Shown: positions 11,771 through 25,100, counted from the first letter of the stretch. The stretch is 64,000 bases of DNA from Penicillium oxalicum (GCF_001723175.1 NC_064650.1:124001-188000); one strand, 5' to 3'. A program made the numbers and translations. Notes: a model not told the origin generated them from the sequence alone.

Positions 11771-11788
11771 GGGGGGGGGGGGGGGGGG
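11771..11788. repeat. Poly(G) tract, 18 bases
   Basis: Uninterrupted run of G on the plus strand in intergenic DNA. Confidence 0.95.
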
Positions 11789-12238
11789 ACCTGTCCAATT
11801 ACGCAACCGCGCTCCTATGGGGTGGTTATTGGAAATATCACCTGAGTCTTCATCAGATTGACCATACTCAGTCTTCGCTTAGAAATTGTCGGTTTCTTGT
11901 AAGTATAGAACGAGGGACTTCGGCGGTTGATCGGGCAGGGCTTAATGTATCCATATGGCGGCAGACGGGGAGACCAAGTGATTTGAATTTGATAGATGAA
12001 ATTGGCACGTTATAATTAGACTCAGGCCAAGTCAGACCAGTCCACTCTAGTTGACCATCTCCTTCTTTTCACAGCCCGTCAACACCTTCGTCTCTCCGCC
12101 ACTCCCCTCTCTCGCTTTCTTCGTGGTCGCTCACCCTTCCCCTTTCACGCTCCGCTCATCGCCTATTCGGACGGCGATGGCTCATAATTTACCTATGATC
12201 CCGGACAGGGGAACCACTTTGTCATCCTTCCCTTATTT

Positions 12239-12252
12239 GGGGGGGGGGGGGG
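12239..12252. repeat. Poly(G) tract, 14 bases
   Basis: Uninterrupted run of G on the plus strand, about 115 bp before the CCAAT/TATA pair upstream of the Pin4-like gene. Confidence 0.95.
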
Positions 12253-12366
12253 ATTCATTTACCTTAGCGTCGTGGGACGACGATCGTCTTGTCTTAGTGT
12301 GTTCTAGTGGGAATTCATGGATCCATGTGGGATGCTGGACTAGGGAGCTTCATCGATTTAGTAATT

Positions 12367-12378
12367 CCAATCTATAAA
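12367..12378 (+). promoter_or_regulatory. CCAAT and TATAAA pair, possible promoter of Pin4-like gene
   Basis: CCAAT at 12367-12371 is followed by TATAAA at 12373-12378 and then by two kilobases of pyrimidine-rich plus-strand sequence. If used, it would give the Pin4-like mRNA a leader of nearly 2 kb. A start nearer the ATG is also possible. Confidence 0.35.
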
Positions 12379-12399
12379 TGCCGGGCCGCCTCACCCGGC

Positions 12400-14331
12400 G
12401 TCTCTCATCCATTCGACTTGATCTTTTCTCGTTTTTCCCATTTGGTCTTCGTTTTCCGGTCCTTCTGTGTTCTCAAAGGCATCGAAACGTGGTGTCTCTG
12501 CGCTTCCTCCCTGGCGAAGTCCTGGAACTTTAGAACGGCATTCTGAGAATTTGAGTCTCAGCTCAGGCCTGGATCTTACTGACAACGGTGGATAGTCCTC
12601 GCAGATAGAGTTTGGGTTCAGTTGACAACGTGCATCCCCTGCATTTGGATCCCACCTGCACCACATTGCGCATTCTCGCTGGCCCTCCATTCTGGACTAT
12701 CTTCATTCTGATCTGCTTTTCTCTTGGGGTGGCCTCCTTACTCCCATCTGGGTTCCTTGGCAACCCTGCTCCAGTCATCCCCACGGTGCCTCTTGGTGCC
12801 CAGTGCTCAGGTGCTCAGGTACATACCCGTCGAAGCCTCGACGACCCTCTTCGAGATAGACTTCAGTTCCTGACTCCCGGGCGACTGGCATTTGGTTCAT
12901 TGAAATTGATCTGCATCCTTCCTGAGGCGACTTGTGCCTGCCCCGACCCAACCAGATTCGTGAACTGGAACGAGTGGACCGACAAGTGATCGGACCGACA
13001 GATTCGCCCAGAAACCTTTTTTTTTCTTTTCCCTCACTAGGTCTTTCTCGACTCCTGTCTCGTGGTGGTTCCCGTTTTTCCAGGCACACACGGAACCTCT
13101 GCCCTCTTTTTCTCTTTTTGACTCGTCTCGTTTTGGGCTCACCAAGCTGTTCTTTCGTGGTCGATTCTCCAGCTTTCCACCATCTCTGAGACCTCTCGAG
13201 AGCGCCTGGTTGGTTGGATCAGTGTTGCTTATTTGGACTCGTTACGATCGTCGGATCGCCTGATCTTCCCTTGATAGTTTCGAGTATTGCCTTCCAGCAT
13301 CACTTGTTCCGTCGAACATCCGCCACCCGATCCTCTTTTCTTCTTTCTCTCCCTCTCACACATCATCCCTCCGTCTCGCGTCTTTTCTTCCTCTATCTGC
13401 CTCCTCTCTCTCCGTCTCTCTCCATTCTCAAGGACCCGAATTTGAGAACACGGCCTCCCCACCCATCATTGACACACCCAACTTCCCCGGCGAAGAAAAG
13501 CGTGAAAGGCTCCACCGTGGAATCTCTTCTTTCCCTTTTCTGCCTCTCTTCCTCGTACCCGCCCCTCCTCTCTGCTCTTCTGATCGGAACTACTTTCCCC
13601 CCCCCCGCCCTCCTTCCTCCTCCGTCTTCTTCCTCTCCTCTCCTCTCTTCTTTTTCCCTTCCGCTGCACTCTTGACGATCCGAACGAGCACGACCTTTCA
13701 TTTTGCATCCGTGAGCGATTTGGCTATTTGGTCCCTCGTCTGGTCTAGACTCGTGGACGGGAATCTTTTTTTTCGATTCTCATTTTTTCGATTTTTCGAT
13801 TATTTTTTCCCTCCCTTGATCTCCGCCTTTTGCGATCGTTTCTGCCTGTCTCATCCACACGGTGCTTTGTGCAGTCGTCGTCTTTCCCGATCTCTCCGCA
13901 CAATTCTGCAAAAAAATTTCCCTCCGCCGCACTGGACTAGTCTTCTCCCCTCCCCCCTCCCACCCAATTCATCCGGCGTGTTGGTCTCTCTCCGCTCCCG
14001 CAATCGTGAAGCAGCCAGCAGTTGTCGATTCACCCACAGCCCGTCAACCCCTCTCATGATCCTATAGTTCCGTTCCGCCGACGGGTCTCCAATACGCAAA
14101 AATCCCATCTCTCGCCCAAATTCGCAAGTCGAGTCTGGAAAGGTAGTCCATCCTTTCGTGTCTCGGCCTCTCTCGATTGGGAAAGAAAACAAAAGAAGAC
14201 CTCAGCTCGGCAGAAATTGGAACGTGAAATTAGTTCCGTTGGGGAACTTTGTTGTGGTGGAATCCTGCTTGCTCACATTCCTCGGGCGCCTCCTCCCTCC
14301 CTCCCGAGATTTCTTCGTGCCATCCATCGCC
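12400..14331 (+). other. Long pyrimidine-rich leader or promoter of Pin4-like gene
   Basis: Strongly C/T-rich on the plus strand, especially 13020-13970, as in fungal 5' leaders, with short open frames that lack recognisable similarity. Candidate donors (for example GTACAT near 12819) suggest leader introns are possible, but none can be fixed by eye. No separate protein gene is supported. Confidence 0.45.
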
Positions 14332-16448
14332 ATGAGTTACCAACCGTCGGATATGTATCACGACCCAGCCGCGCGTTCCCCCGGTTCTCAGCGCCATCAG
14401 CAACCCCTGCATCGTCAACCCTCTCGTCAATTTGATGCTTACGGTCCCATGCCCGCGAATATCTACGAAGACCAAATGGCTCGCTACGAATCCGCTCGTC
14501 TCGAGCGCTTGACCCCTTCTCTGCAGAACAATAACTCTTATGCCTACGATCTGTCTGGCTCTCAGACCTGGAACCCCAACGGATTCGCTAACGCTCAGTC
14601 TCTTGGGGGCATCCGGTCGGCCTCGGCCAGCTTGAAGCCCAGTGCCCGCGGACGGACTGGTCTGCCCACGGTATGTACTCACTTGAGGGCCACTTACCTC
14701 CATGGGAAATGAAGCTCCTTCCCTCCCCGTCGATCCCTGTCTCGGTCTCGTTTGTATGCCCCATCTGTGACCTTCAAGACTTTCTCGGCCCCATCCTCAG
14801 TGGCATTTCACTCATCCATTGACCATTTGATCCGTTTCACTCAAGAGGAGTCGTGAGTCTTGAGTACTGACTGACATCTCTTCTCGTTTTTTTCCCCCAG
14901 ACTTGGCTTGACCAGCAATCAGGCTTGCCCAACGCCTTTGCCAATCTCGGCCCAGGTCCGATCCAGAGCAATGCAATGCGGCCAGACCCATCGGCTTCCT
15001 CCGAAGGCGATGACGAGTTGATTCCAACCGCGATTGTGATCAAGAATATTCCCTTTGCCGTGAAGAAGGAGCAGCTGGTCCAGCTGATGACTGAGCTGAA
15101 TCTGCCCTTGCCGTATGCGTTCAACTATCACTTCGACAACGGAGTGTTCCGCGGGTTGGCTTTTGCCAACTTCACGTCGGCCGAAGAAACGGCCACCGTG
15201 ATTGAGGTTCTCAATCACTTTGAACTGCAAGGCCGCAAATTGCGGGTGGAGTACAAGAAGATGCTTCCATTGCAGGAACGGGAACGGATCGAGCGCGAGA
15301 AGCGCGAACGACGGGGGCAGTTGGAGGAGCAGCATCGGCCCATGGCCTCCTCGCAGCTGCAGACTCAGAGCTCCATGTCTTCACTGACCTCTCACATTCC
15401 GGCCACCTCTCCCTCGCCTGTCTCGCAACGCGGCCAGAAGCTGGGTAAGTCCTCGATCAGGCACTTCCCGACACCCGACAGTGACCTGATTGCTCATCAC
15501 TTGGAACAAGTAGAGGTGGACTTGAATGACAGCCAGACTCTCTCGTACTATTCTCAACTGCTTCTGTTCAAGGAAGACACGGCACGGGATTCGGTGATCT
15601 TTCCTCCCAACTTGACCCCTTCGCAGCGGCGCACAGTCCACACTTTGGCTCACAACATGGGCCTGGGCCACGCTTCTCGCGGTAATGGCGATCAGCGCCA
15701 GGTACAGGTGTTCAAGGTGCCCGCCGGCTCCAACGTGAGCCCCCCTCTATCGGCCATCCCTCCTACCGCGTCTCACAGTGACAGTGGTCGTCGTGGTCTC
15801 AACCGCGCCGCGACCATTGACTTCAGCGAGGCTCGTCAAGAAGGCGGCCAGGGCGCCTTCCACACCTTGCGTGGTCCTACTTCGAACTTCCTCGGAGTCA
15901 TGGACTCGACCGGCAACTTCGCCAATACGCAGAACTTGCGCGCCGCCAAGTCGTTTGCGGATCTCCGATCCTACACACCTTCCCCGGTTCCCTCCAGCGC
16001 CAGCTTTCCCGCCGCCCTCCAATCCAACAACGGCTCTCGCCTGCAACAGTACGATGGCACCCCGACCGGCGCTTCCAACACCCCTACTCTCACGTCGGCC
16101 CCCGCAGGTTCTTCATTGGGCATGCCGCGAGATGACAACCTGCTGGTAAACAGCCTTGGTGGCTTGTCCCTGGGCACTGGTATTGGTGGTCCTAACGCCA
16201 GCCCTCGACGATTGCGTGGTATGTTTTCTTGGGAGCAGGACAATCAGTCTTCCGCAGCCGGTCCTATTGGTAGCAACCGTGGCATGGGAATGGGTTTTGA
16301 CAGTACCCAGCAAGAGCGCATGCCGATCCGACAGCCCCGTGGCCCGACACCCGAGAAGGGCACCGGCTTCCGCCGCCCGAATGGACATCAGGCCCGTGGC
16401 AGTGATGAGCTCCGCACCACTTCTGGAGTCGAGATCATCGTCGAGTAG
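14332..16448 (+). CDS. RRM and R3H-domain RNA-binding regulator, Pin4/Cip2-like
   Basis: Predicted 628-residue RNA-binding protein related to budding-yeast Pin4/Mdt1 and fission-yeast Cip1/Cip2, which regulate transcript levels in stress and cell-cycle responses. Exon 1 is 14332-14670, a 230-nt intron is 14671-14900, and exon 2 is 14901-16448, joined in phase 0. An RRM lies at about residues 155-235 with RNP motifs IVIKNIPF and RGLAFANF, followed by a charged Glu/Arg helix. An R3H-like domain is at about 305-380 (HFPTPDSDLIAHHLEQ, then RRTVHTLAHNMGLGH). The remaining half is low-complexity Ser/Gly/Pro/Asn sequence, typical of proteins that join RNP granules. The ATG at 14332 is the first in frame. 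A cytoplasmic post-transcriptional role is inferred from the family. Confidence 0.9.
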
Positions 16449-19400
16449 ATGATTCTGACCACCCGTCTCCTTTCGCCTGAAGTCGCCATTTTGTTCGATC
16501 ACCTGTTAAAAAAAAATTTACATCACCTCTCGCCCCTTCCGCTCTCACCATGAGTTTCAAGAATGCAACCAGGAAACGTTTCCCACCCCGACCCTTGAAG
16601 ATCCCTTCCATCCGAACCGAATCAAATTTCTTGCCATCGCTCCCCTCAATTTTCCTTGCTCGCTTCTGTGCAACTGAAAAAGAACGAGGAAATGGAGGGT
16701 GCCACATACACACCCTCTCCTCCACCTCCTCTGCAGACGATGGCGACTGCCTTTTTACCTTGATCTTTTTTTTGCCACCATCCGACTGATTTGCCGAAAG
16801 ACGAAGATGAATCTGTATCATGAGGCCCTGTTCTGCGAATTACCGGCTTACGATTTCGATGAGGGATGACGAGATGACAAACTTACACAACCCCTTAAAA
16901 GACCAGAACCCTCCTTCTTGATGTCGCTTATCTGATCGACTATATTATTAGTATCTTCCATCTGGGACTGCCGCACATGCCCATTTTAGACCTGCTCTTG
17001 TTTTTCGCTTTATTTTTTATACTTCTGTTCAGTCTAGTTTTGGGGGCAATCAAATGGTTTCTCATCTGCGCCTCTGTTTCGCAAGTGACTCGCCTCGCCG
17101 TCCGCTCTCCCCCCTCCCAGTCGCCTTTGAATTCTTCTTCGGCTGTTGGTCTGACTTTTTTTTTGTTCCTTGAACAGAAATTGTTGACTCGACACAGCTG
17201 AACAACCCTTCTTGCTTAAGATGAAAAACCGAAAAAAAAACCTCACGGAGCTTGATTCTGCTACTCAGTCAATTTGAATCCCCTTCTATCTGCAATTTTT
17301 TCGCTTCCGTGGCTTGTTCCCTTGTGGCTGACCGCTGTCTCCGTTGTTCTTACTGCATGCGAAAAAAAAAACACTCTTCTTTGGCTGTATGAAATGGCGT
17401 GTGTCAGGATGCTGTGTCCTCATTATTTTGCTCCTGTGGCCGCTACCGTTTTCTCTCCACGACGCCCATGATCTTGCGATGTTCGCTACAGTGTTCCATC
17501 CTTGATGCTGAACACATACGAAGAATGACCGAAAAGAATCCTCTTTCTACGACAAGCGTCACGATAATCTCCGCATTTGCATAGCCCTCATTCCCTTTTT
17601 CGGTATGCGCCGGAGGCCAATCCTGCCTGATTTCATGTTTGACCATCCTCCGCCATCCAAGCTTTTCCCCTTCTCGGTGTTTTTGAGTGGTTTCCCCCCC
17701 GGGGCCATAATTCTTGCCCGTTGGCCTCGAATCGCGACGCAGCTTCGTCACTAGTGCCTCCCCAGGTTCGACACTTTCCTCGCAGTTGCAGTCCACTTTT
17801 CTCCATTTCTCTCCTTTCCTTACCACGTCCGGATTGGTCATGATATCTCGGCACACTGCTGGGGTCCTTCTTTTGCGGAAGTGTCAATGCGGTCGCATGA
17901 GCCAAGCAGCCAGCAATGTCCGCAGCCGCTATTTCTGGTCCTCTCGTCGTTTCGCTCTTAGGCTGGTGGGATTTATATCTTCATCAGCCCGGATGCCAGA
18001 TGGCTTCACTCGGGGCGCAGGTCTGCTTCAAGCGCTGATCAATAAAATTCTCTCTTTCTTCTGGTACGGTCACTGGTCTCCCAAGGATCCTCTACAAGTT
18101 CCCAGTCATACTGGGTATGGATGTTTCCTTGATGTCTTGGTATTTCTTTTTGTCTTTTCTATCACCGTCCCGTGTTGCATGGTCTTGTCTAAATAAAATC
18201 TGTATTTTCTGTACTTGAATCACAAGCCCAATACATCAATCGCCATTTTTGATTCTATTCACGTTTGATACGACTGGGCGATCGGCCCATTTTTTCTCGG
18301 GAGGTCTAGGTTTCGATTCTACATAAGACCCTCCTTTGAGTTGTCTTGTTCCGCTTAGTAAATTGTCATTGTACTATCAATTTGTCCGGCGATTTCCAAG
18401 CCGCTCGAGGTGTGCTGTTGATCTGCTTCGTCACAACCTTGTTTAGAAAAAATGTGGGGATATCAAAGCAATATCGGGGCCCGTAGGAGGTGACGCTACC
18501 TGTCCAGTACAGCAGTACATGACGTAGGCAGAAACGCAGAAAGTAAACAACATATCCAGTAGGTGGTCTGTGGAAGCATGCACAAAGCTGGAACCCTTGG
18601 AATGGAATGCAAAGACTACTACGTTCCTACGACGATAACAGATATCAATGATGGGACTCTGGGCTGTTGTATAAATACATATTGATACAATCCATTCAAC
18701 TGGAATAGAGTTTCATCTTGAGCTTTGGCTCAGTGTCGTGTACTTATAGAATTGATCTTGATCGAACTCGATCCCATCTATCCCCTTGGGCCACGACCTA
18801 CCTACTAGTAGGAGGTAGGTAGTTTTGCGGGCAGAGGTTGAATTTGGATCGGGCATCTACTGTACATACAACATGTGCGCTGGATCGGGGTGCCCTGGAT
18901 CCTGATTCGACCGTGTTTTCCAAGTGGTGGATGTGCTCACACGCTAACCCAACATCGCAAGGCGCCATGCAGGATTGCCCGCGACTCTCCAGTCTGGTTA
19001 GGTACGGATGGAACCCCCCAAACGTACTGTTGTGTCCATCATCCGATCATATGAGATCCAAGGCAGAAGTGAATGGTTGTCTACCCTACAAGAAATGAAC
19101 AACAGGGTACCAACCAGATTCGTTCAGTTGAGAAAAAAAATAATCTTCACACTAAGAGCAGGATATCCCCCATTTTCTCCATTACAGCGCCTTGTTGAAC
19201 TCGAAAAAAAGACACCACACGAAAGCGGACACGAAAGAGGAAAATAAAAAGGTATGACAAAAAGTAAAGAGAGGAGGGGGGAAAACGGTACAAGGCCGGG
19301 GAATAGACAAGATAATACATCAAAACTCGCACGCCGTTGAAAGAGAGAAGCCACAAAACCAAGGGGCCTCTAAGCAAAGAGGAGATAAAGCAGCGCCCTG

Positions 19401-19615
19401 CGAGAGACACGCACACACACTATAGGAGGTAGAAAGGGAGAGGAAAGAGGGAGATGACTGAGGGAGCGTGTGAGAGAGGTGGAGAGGTCCCCATTGCAAA
19501 AGCGGCTGCGCTCCGAGGAAACAGCCCACGCGAAGTGGACAAAATACCGACTTGTGTTCCAGGACTGTTCATCACATTTCCATCGTTTTCCTTGACAATG
19601 ACCCGAGCAGCCTTC
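16449..19615. other. Intergenic stretch after Pin4-like gene
   Basis: Includes the 3' untranslated regions of the Pin4-like gene (plus) and of H2A.Z (minus, A/G-rich 19120-19500). Frames such as 17714-18196 (160 codons, plus) are unlike known proteins and lie in T-rich sequence. A partly palindromic element with 8-bp arms (ACCTACCT / AGGTAGGT) is at 18796-18820. Confidence 0.45.
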
Positions 19616-20381
19616 TCACAGATCAGGCTTGCTCTTCTTCTTTTGCTCGACCTTGAGCAGCAGAGCCCGGTTGATGCGGGGCAGGACACCACCAAAGGCA
19701 ATAGTAGCGCGAATGAGTGTGTCTAACTCTTCATCACCACGGATAGCGAGCTGCAAGTGACGAGGGGTAATGCGCTTGACCTTCAGGTCCTTGGCGGCAT
19801 TACCAGCCAATTCTAACACCTCGGCAGTCAGGTACTCTAAGACAGCGGTGACGTACACGGCAGCTGCAATTTGTCAGCATTTTCACATGGAATAGTAGGG
19901 GGGCGAATGTCGAGCGTCGCAGCCCCGGGGAGGGATCAAGAATCGTACCTTTGGCGCCAACTCGCATTTTGTTCTGGGTGTTGTTCTTCAAGAAGCGCTT
20001 GACACGACCGCAGGGGAACTGTAGGCGGCAGGTCAGTAGATGAAATAAGAATAGAAGAGAGAGCGCACAGGATTCAAGGCTGAATGGGGAAGAGGGTGTG
20101 AAGCCCGGTGACCTCAGGAACCAGTGTCGACAAACTTGCCCCATGACGATTCCCTTAGTGAGGGGAAAGGATCGAAGTTCGACGCGTCACTGCAAAGTCT
20201 GGTGAAGTGACCACCAGGAGCGCGTCGCATATCCTCCCCCATCCATCACTTCAAATCTCTGTGCGAAACGCCATCGACTCACCTGAAGGCCAGCCTTTGC
20301 GCTGTGAGACTTTTGGGCTTTCCCCGCCGAGTCCTTAGAACCACCCTTTCCACCAATAGACTTTCCTTTTCCGCCGGGCAT
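19616..20381 (-). CDS. htzA: Histone variant H2A.Z
   Basis: Replacement histone H2A.Z, placed in nucleosomes near promoters by SWR1-type remodellers; nuclear chromatin. Three exons encode 138 residues: 20381-20283, 20018-19949 and 19863-19616, with introns of 264 nt and 85 nt, all GT-AG and phase-consistent. The N-tail ([16 protein letters not shown]) is Gly/Lys-rich with acetylatable lysines. The fold carries [25 protein letters not shown] and [17 protein letters not shown]. The latter contributes the extended acidic patch, and the H2A.Z-type C-terminus ([20 protein letters not shown]) replaces the SQ motif of canonical H2A in fungi. Both length and sequence fit the family. It is divergent from pho88, with about 850 bp of shared upstream DNA. 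Confidence 0.97.
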
Positions 20382-21229
20382 CTTGGACAGATATCTCGAA
20401 GGAGGCGATTGCAGTGAAAGTCAGAACGTGGCTATCAAAGGTTTGCGATCGTGCAGATAGTGGGGAGATGGATTTGCGATAGCGAGATATCGGGAGGCAC
20501 GCGCGTTGTTGATGGATGGAGAAGTCAGAAATGTCCACCCGTCCCGGTCGCTAAAGACTGCGACCGCGGATGTGGCGCTAGTCCCAAAAAGGTAATCACC
20601 TCAAGGTTTCGCCCAGCACCCGCAGCACTCCATAATGGAGTTCAGTAGCCAAGGAAGTCGGATGAAGGATGTGGTGCACAAAGCCGGCCTCGAATCAGGA
20701 GTCCGATGAAGTTGCAAACATTGCTCCTGCCCAGAGCCCGGGAATTTGCAACATTTCTTTGCTTGGTGTTCCATCTAGTGATCGGACGCTGGGCTGGATG
20801 GCCACTGTAATATTAGAACCTGATTGCGACCTCACTCCCATCAGCGAGGCTACCCGTTGGGCGTCAAGGAATATGTTCTCAATGAACTGAGCCGATATAA
20901 ATTGTTCATTCTGGCCATGCAGATATAAGCAACCATGATACTGGTTGAGTGAACCACATGTCGCTGTCGATGGAGCTTACCATGTGGTGGTGGCTGAACG
21001 GCTAGATTCGTGATCAGAGCGTCAATGGGTTCTCAAGCACGTGACTACCTGATAACGGCTATTCTTTGGGGAAATGGTTTGTCCGACCTCCGCCGGAGAA
21101 CGCCAGGTGTCCCGGGGAGGCAATATGGACCTTTTTTCGCATCCCTCTCCACCCCCGTCTTTTCATCCTCCCACAGTCCAAATCACGCCCCAGCAACCCT
21201 TCTCTTGACAGGTTTGAACAGTCGGCAAT
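20382..21229. promoter_or_regulatory. Shared upstream region of htzA and pho88
   Basis: Divergent intergenic region of about 850 bp between H2A.Z (minus) and Pho88 (plus). It should hold both promoters. No clear TATA box or palindrome stands out; C/T-rich sequence at 21130-21180 precedes pho88. Confidence 0.5.
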
Positions 21230-21992
21230 ATGGTCTCTGCGCAAGTGTATGTGCTTCGGATTCGGATTTTAATGACTCTTGTGGACCCAATCTGACTAAT
21301 GAATCGCCGGCAGCACCAATCTGGCCATCATCCTTGTGATGATGCAGCTGGCCAAGAAGGTTCCTTTCGATGATCCTCAGGTCTTGATGGGAGTGCGTGC
21401 CATGTACATTCTCTCCAATGTCCTCATTCTCGGCCTTTACCTCTATACTCAGGCCAAGATCAACGCCAAGAAGGGTACGCTTGTGTCTCTATTCCCCCAC
21501 TCATCTCCTCCACAAAGCGATCGCATGAGTGTCGGCTCCAAGGCTTTGCACTGCAAAAGTTTCACAATAGTTTGGCTACGGTTGACTGATTCTTCTTTTT
21601 GGGCAGACATGACTACTCTGAAGTATGTCGAGCCTGCGCCCATGGGCACTGGCGAGGAGGCCAAGCCCGTCACCACCACCAACATGGATTACGACAAGGG
21701 CCAGCTGCGCCAGCTGATCCGCAGTCAGTTGATGGGCCTGGGTATGATGGCTGTGATGCACCTGTACATGAAGTACACCAACCCTCTGCTCATTCAGTCG
21801 ATCATTCCCTTGAAGGGTGCCTTTGAGTCCAACTTGGTCAAGATTCACGTCTTCGGCAAGCCCGCTACTGGCGATCTGGCCCGCCCCTTCAAGAGCGCCG
21901 GTGGTTTCATGTCCCAGGGCCAGCCCAAGAGCGACAAGGCTTCCATCGAGAGCGCCGAGAAGAACTACCGCGGTGGTGTCAAGGAGGAGTAG
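21230..21992 (+). CDS. pho88: ER membrane protein Pho88/Snd3
   Basis: Small ER membrane protein of the SRP-independent (SND) targeting route, first named for an effect on phosphate transport in yeast. The 187 residues match the family length. Exon 1 is only 17 nt (21230-21246, MVSAQ plus a split codon), exon 2 is 21314-21474 and exon 3 is 21607-21992; introns are 67 and 132 nt. Two hydrophobic stretches lie near the N-terminus (NLAIILVMMQLAKKVPF and RAMYILSNVLILGLYLY) and a third around LMGLGMMAVMHLYMKY. The C-terminus is Lys/Glu-rich and soluble. The tiny first exon was found by extending the conserved N-terminus back from exon 2, so an ATG-only search would mis-start this gene inside exon 2 at MMMQLAKK. 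Confidence 0.95.
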
Positions 21993-24900
21993 ACTGCCAG
22001 TCACGTGTGGCTCCAGGAGATCAGACGGGAGAGGCGACTCGTGAAAAAGGGGAGATGCAATAAGGTCCGCGATTGGATCATGAACTTTCGCTCGCGCCCG
22101 CTCTTCCTGGATTCGGGGACAGGTAATAATGACTGACTATGCTCATGGTGATTTCTCCTTCGTGATTGTATTATATCTCATACCCATCATCACCATGATA
22201 TTGGCACACAGTCGAGCTATGTTGTTGTTGATTCAGCATGATTAAGCGCATCCTTGTAGATCCGTCTGGTCGCAGAGCCCAAGTATGCTCACCCGGTACA
22301 CAGACTGCGGAATATACCCAGGCAGGTAGAGAGGCGAAGTGTTCGTCGCGGATATGCTTGCCGAGACGATTGCCAGGCGCACAAGACCCTCTTTGAAACG
22401 GTGAACAGAGGACACAGTGTCGGACGTTCAGTCCATGATGACAAATGCCATTATGGCCCATGAGTCACCATAGGAAGTACCTGGATATTGGATGGCAGAA
22501 GGCGCGTGCGGTGGTTCAGGTGGGCGAACTTGCACCATCTTCTAGGTATCGCCTGGACGCCTCGAACTGCAGGGGCCGTGGGCAACACACTCGGTGTCTT
22601 CGACCTATAGTAGAATGATTGCATTCACCTAGATGTTTCGCCACCGCAGCCTCCTGGGCGTCCGCGTGGCAGAGGCTGGCATTTGTTCATTCAATGGTAC
22701 AAGTCCATCTGTCTGGAATTAGCCGGTCGTCATTGACCTGGCGCGCCGCTCGGATGAGAATCCCACGAGCCCACAAATTGGACATGACTCGGTGCCACCC
22801 CTGATTATAAATGTAGGTATACATGAGCTTGATGAAGAAGCCTGTACGAGTGTACGCTGTGCATGTAGTATGAACCATGGACCCAGAATCATTGGACTGC
22901 GTGGATGTCTGCTGGGATTCTTGCACAAGAGAGCAATTGAGCAATTCGAATTTAGTACCGCCCTATGTGATCAGTACCACCGTCACTACCGTAATCGCCT
23001 GACAAGCTGAAACCAAAGCCCGAGAGTAAGGTTGAGCGCCCGGTGACCCCTTTCAGGGCGGGGAGTTCACCTGCTTTATACACCGGTCCACCGCAAGCTC
23101 TTTTGAGCTACTCCGCTGCCTACCCTTGCCACAAGCGATCCTGATGGAGCTTCCACAGAACCGACGCCAAACTCCAGCTACGTATCACCTGCAAATGAAG
23201 CACGTTTGTGGCGGAATTCTCAGCCACGACTGCTGTAATTCAACATGATTCGTAGGATGCTTCGAACACGTTCTAAGTACTCGTACGAACCGCACAGTAT
23301 ACTATGGTGTACGGTAATGCCACCTGAGAAAAAGCCCAAAATAGTAATTCACCCATCGAAGGAAGTGTAGTCAACACTCAACTGGATGGCAACGGGCCCG
23401 TTTCTGTCTATCTGCCCTGGCAGAGCTTGTCGGGTTAGAATTGGTCTATGGTTTTGAAATCACCCCGCCTGATTTCATGAAACTGAAGTCATAAGAATCA
23501 ACCACACGTGCTGTGGTGAGTGGTAAACTGAGCACGGAAGCAGTACCCAATGATCCAACAAGGTACTGGACTTCTCGTGGAGGAAGCGGCCACGGGCAAG
23601 GCGGCAGGAGACCTGCCCCTCAGTCACCGCATCATCCATTCGCACCCTTTGCCCCTCCATATCCACCGAGTCCTTGAAAGGTCCCCGCCAGGTTCGTTGT
23701 GTAACGGTACATACGACACGGCCCTGCCCCTCCTCTCGAATACCGCCAGTGTCATCATGTCATTTACATGCCTTCGGTATCCGACGCATTTGTATGTATT
23801 CTCGCGGCTCAACAAGGCCACTGCAGCATTATCGTGATCTCTCTCGACGCATACCCTCTGTAGCCGAATATTCCGGCCAAGTCTTGTCATTCAACGTGAT
23901 CTCCGAGGTGCACGATAACTCCAACTCGGATCAGCACATCACCATTGGCTTACGCCCGGTGTCACGGAAGCTACCGAGGGGCAACGGCGGTGGAAATCTC
24001 GTGAAGCTTCCTGCTTTCCCCGGTGTATGAAACCGGAAAGACGCGATGATGGGAGCTGCAGGCGGCAATGGCCGGATGCAGTCCGAAGCTGTGGTAATTA
24101 TTATTCATAGTTTCTCCGCCGCTGAACTGGACGGGAAGGCACTTGGGCATTAATAATGTAATTTACTGCGTGTATTTCCGATACACACAATACACTCAAA
24201 CACGTAGCATTTGTAAAGTGTTATCAGCGAGGCTGCGCAGCATGAATTGCCCGCCGATAAGCTGCAATTGTACAACAAAATGTATGCGTTGCGCCTGGCT
24301 TCTGCCTCCCAACGTCAAGGCATCGACATCGAGATACGCAAAGTTGAAGCAGACCATCTGGGCGTTTATCACGTTTTCCTCCAGGAATACATGTGAGCTT
24401 ACTGATTCTACTTTCGACATCTACCATTTATGTACGTACTGCAGTTGTACGTATTAGCTGTTTCTAAGTGTATATGCGCCCATTGCCCTCTTTAGCCCAA
24501 ATACATACGTCAATGTACATACTACGCAGAAATGCAGATAGGACCACTGCTATGCATCATCACTATCTTGTACAAGATGAACCTGGCAAACGAAGACGTT
24601 GAGTACCAAGCGACACCCACTATTATTACTTTCCAGTGAAACGACCACAACGTCCGGCGTTGTTGCATCGACTCTCAGGGTCGGATTTCAGAGCTTGCAG
24701 CCACATGAAGTTTCCTGCACACAATTTTACTTGAACTCAAATGAGTCATTTGGACTTAGGTTGTTCATTCGGTGCTTGGTAGCCTCACTGCTTGAACCGC
24801 AAATCGATGAACTTGCAAATCTATCAAGAAGTGCATGGCCATGGAGCTGTAGACTCATTAGTACAGGATCGATTATCCCGTTCTGTGTGATGACTGTAAT

Positions 24901-25100
24901 ATGGAGTATATGTGTATGTGTATTAACACGGTAAAGCTGTACAATACTGTCAAACGGACGATTGCTGTGAGCGTGGTACTGAATGTATGTATCATGGTAT
25001 CGTGCCCACTTGATAGTTACAATGGATGTACCATGCGTTGATTTCATACCCCTCGAAAAAAGATTCAGGGTGAGTCGATGTTGCGTCAGCCTTGCCCAAA
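21993..25100. other. Gene-free intergenic stretch, about 3 kb
   Basis: No supported gene between pho88 and gpdA. Short frames on both strands lack similarity and splice partners. I see no transposon signature or sizeable tandem repeat. Confidence 0.45.

Larger units (their letters stand above)
9965..12366. other. Intergenic DNA with long G tracts
   Basis: No gene supported. It contains the G tracts at 10079-10098, 11771-11788 and 12239-12252 and purine-rich patches near 10590-10730. Open frames on both strands have no recognisable similarity. Confidence 0.45.

Noticed and set aside
17714..18196. 160-codon plus-strand open frame after the Pin4-like gene
   Set aside because: T-rich 3' or intergenic composition, no similarity, no splice partners.
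18796..18820. Partly palindromic ACCTACCT/AGGTAGGT element
   Set aside because: Arms of only 8 bp and an asymmetric centre; could be chance in unannotated DNA.
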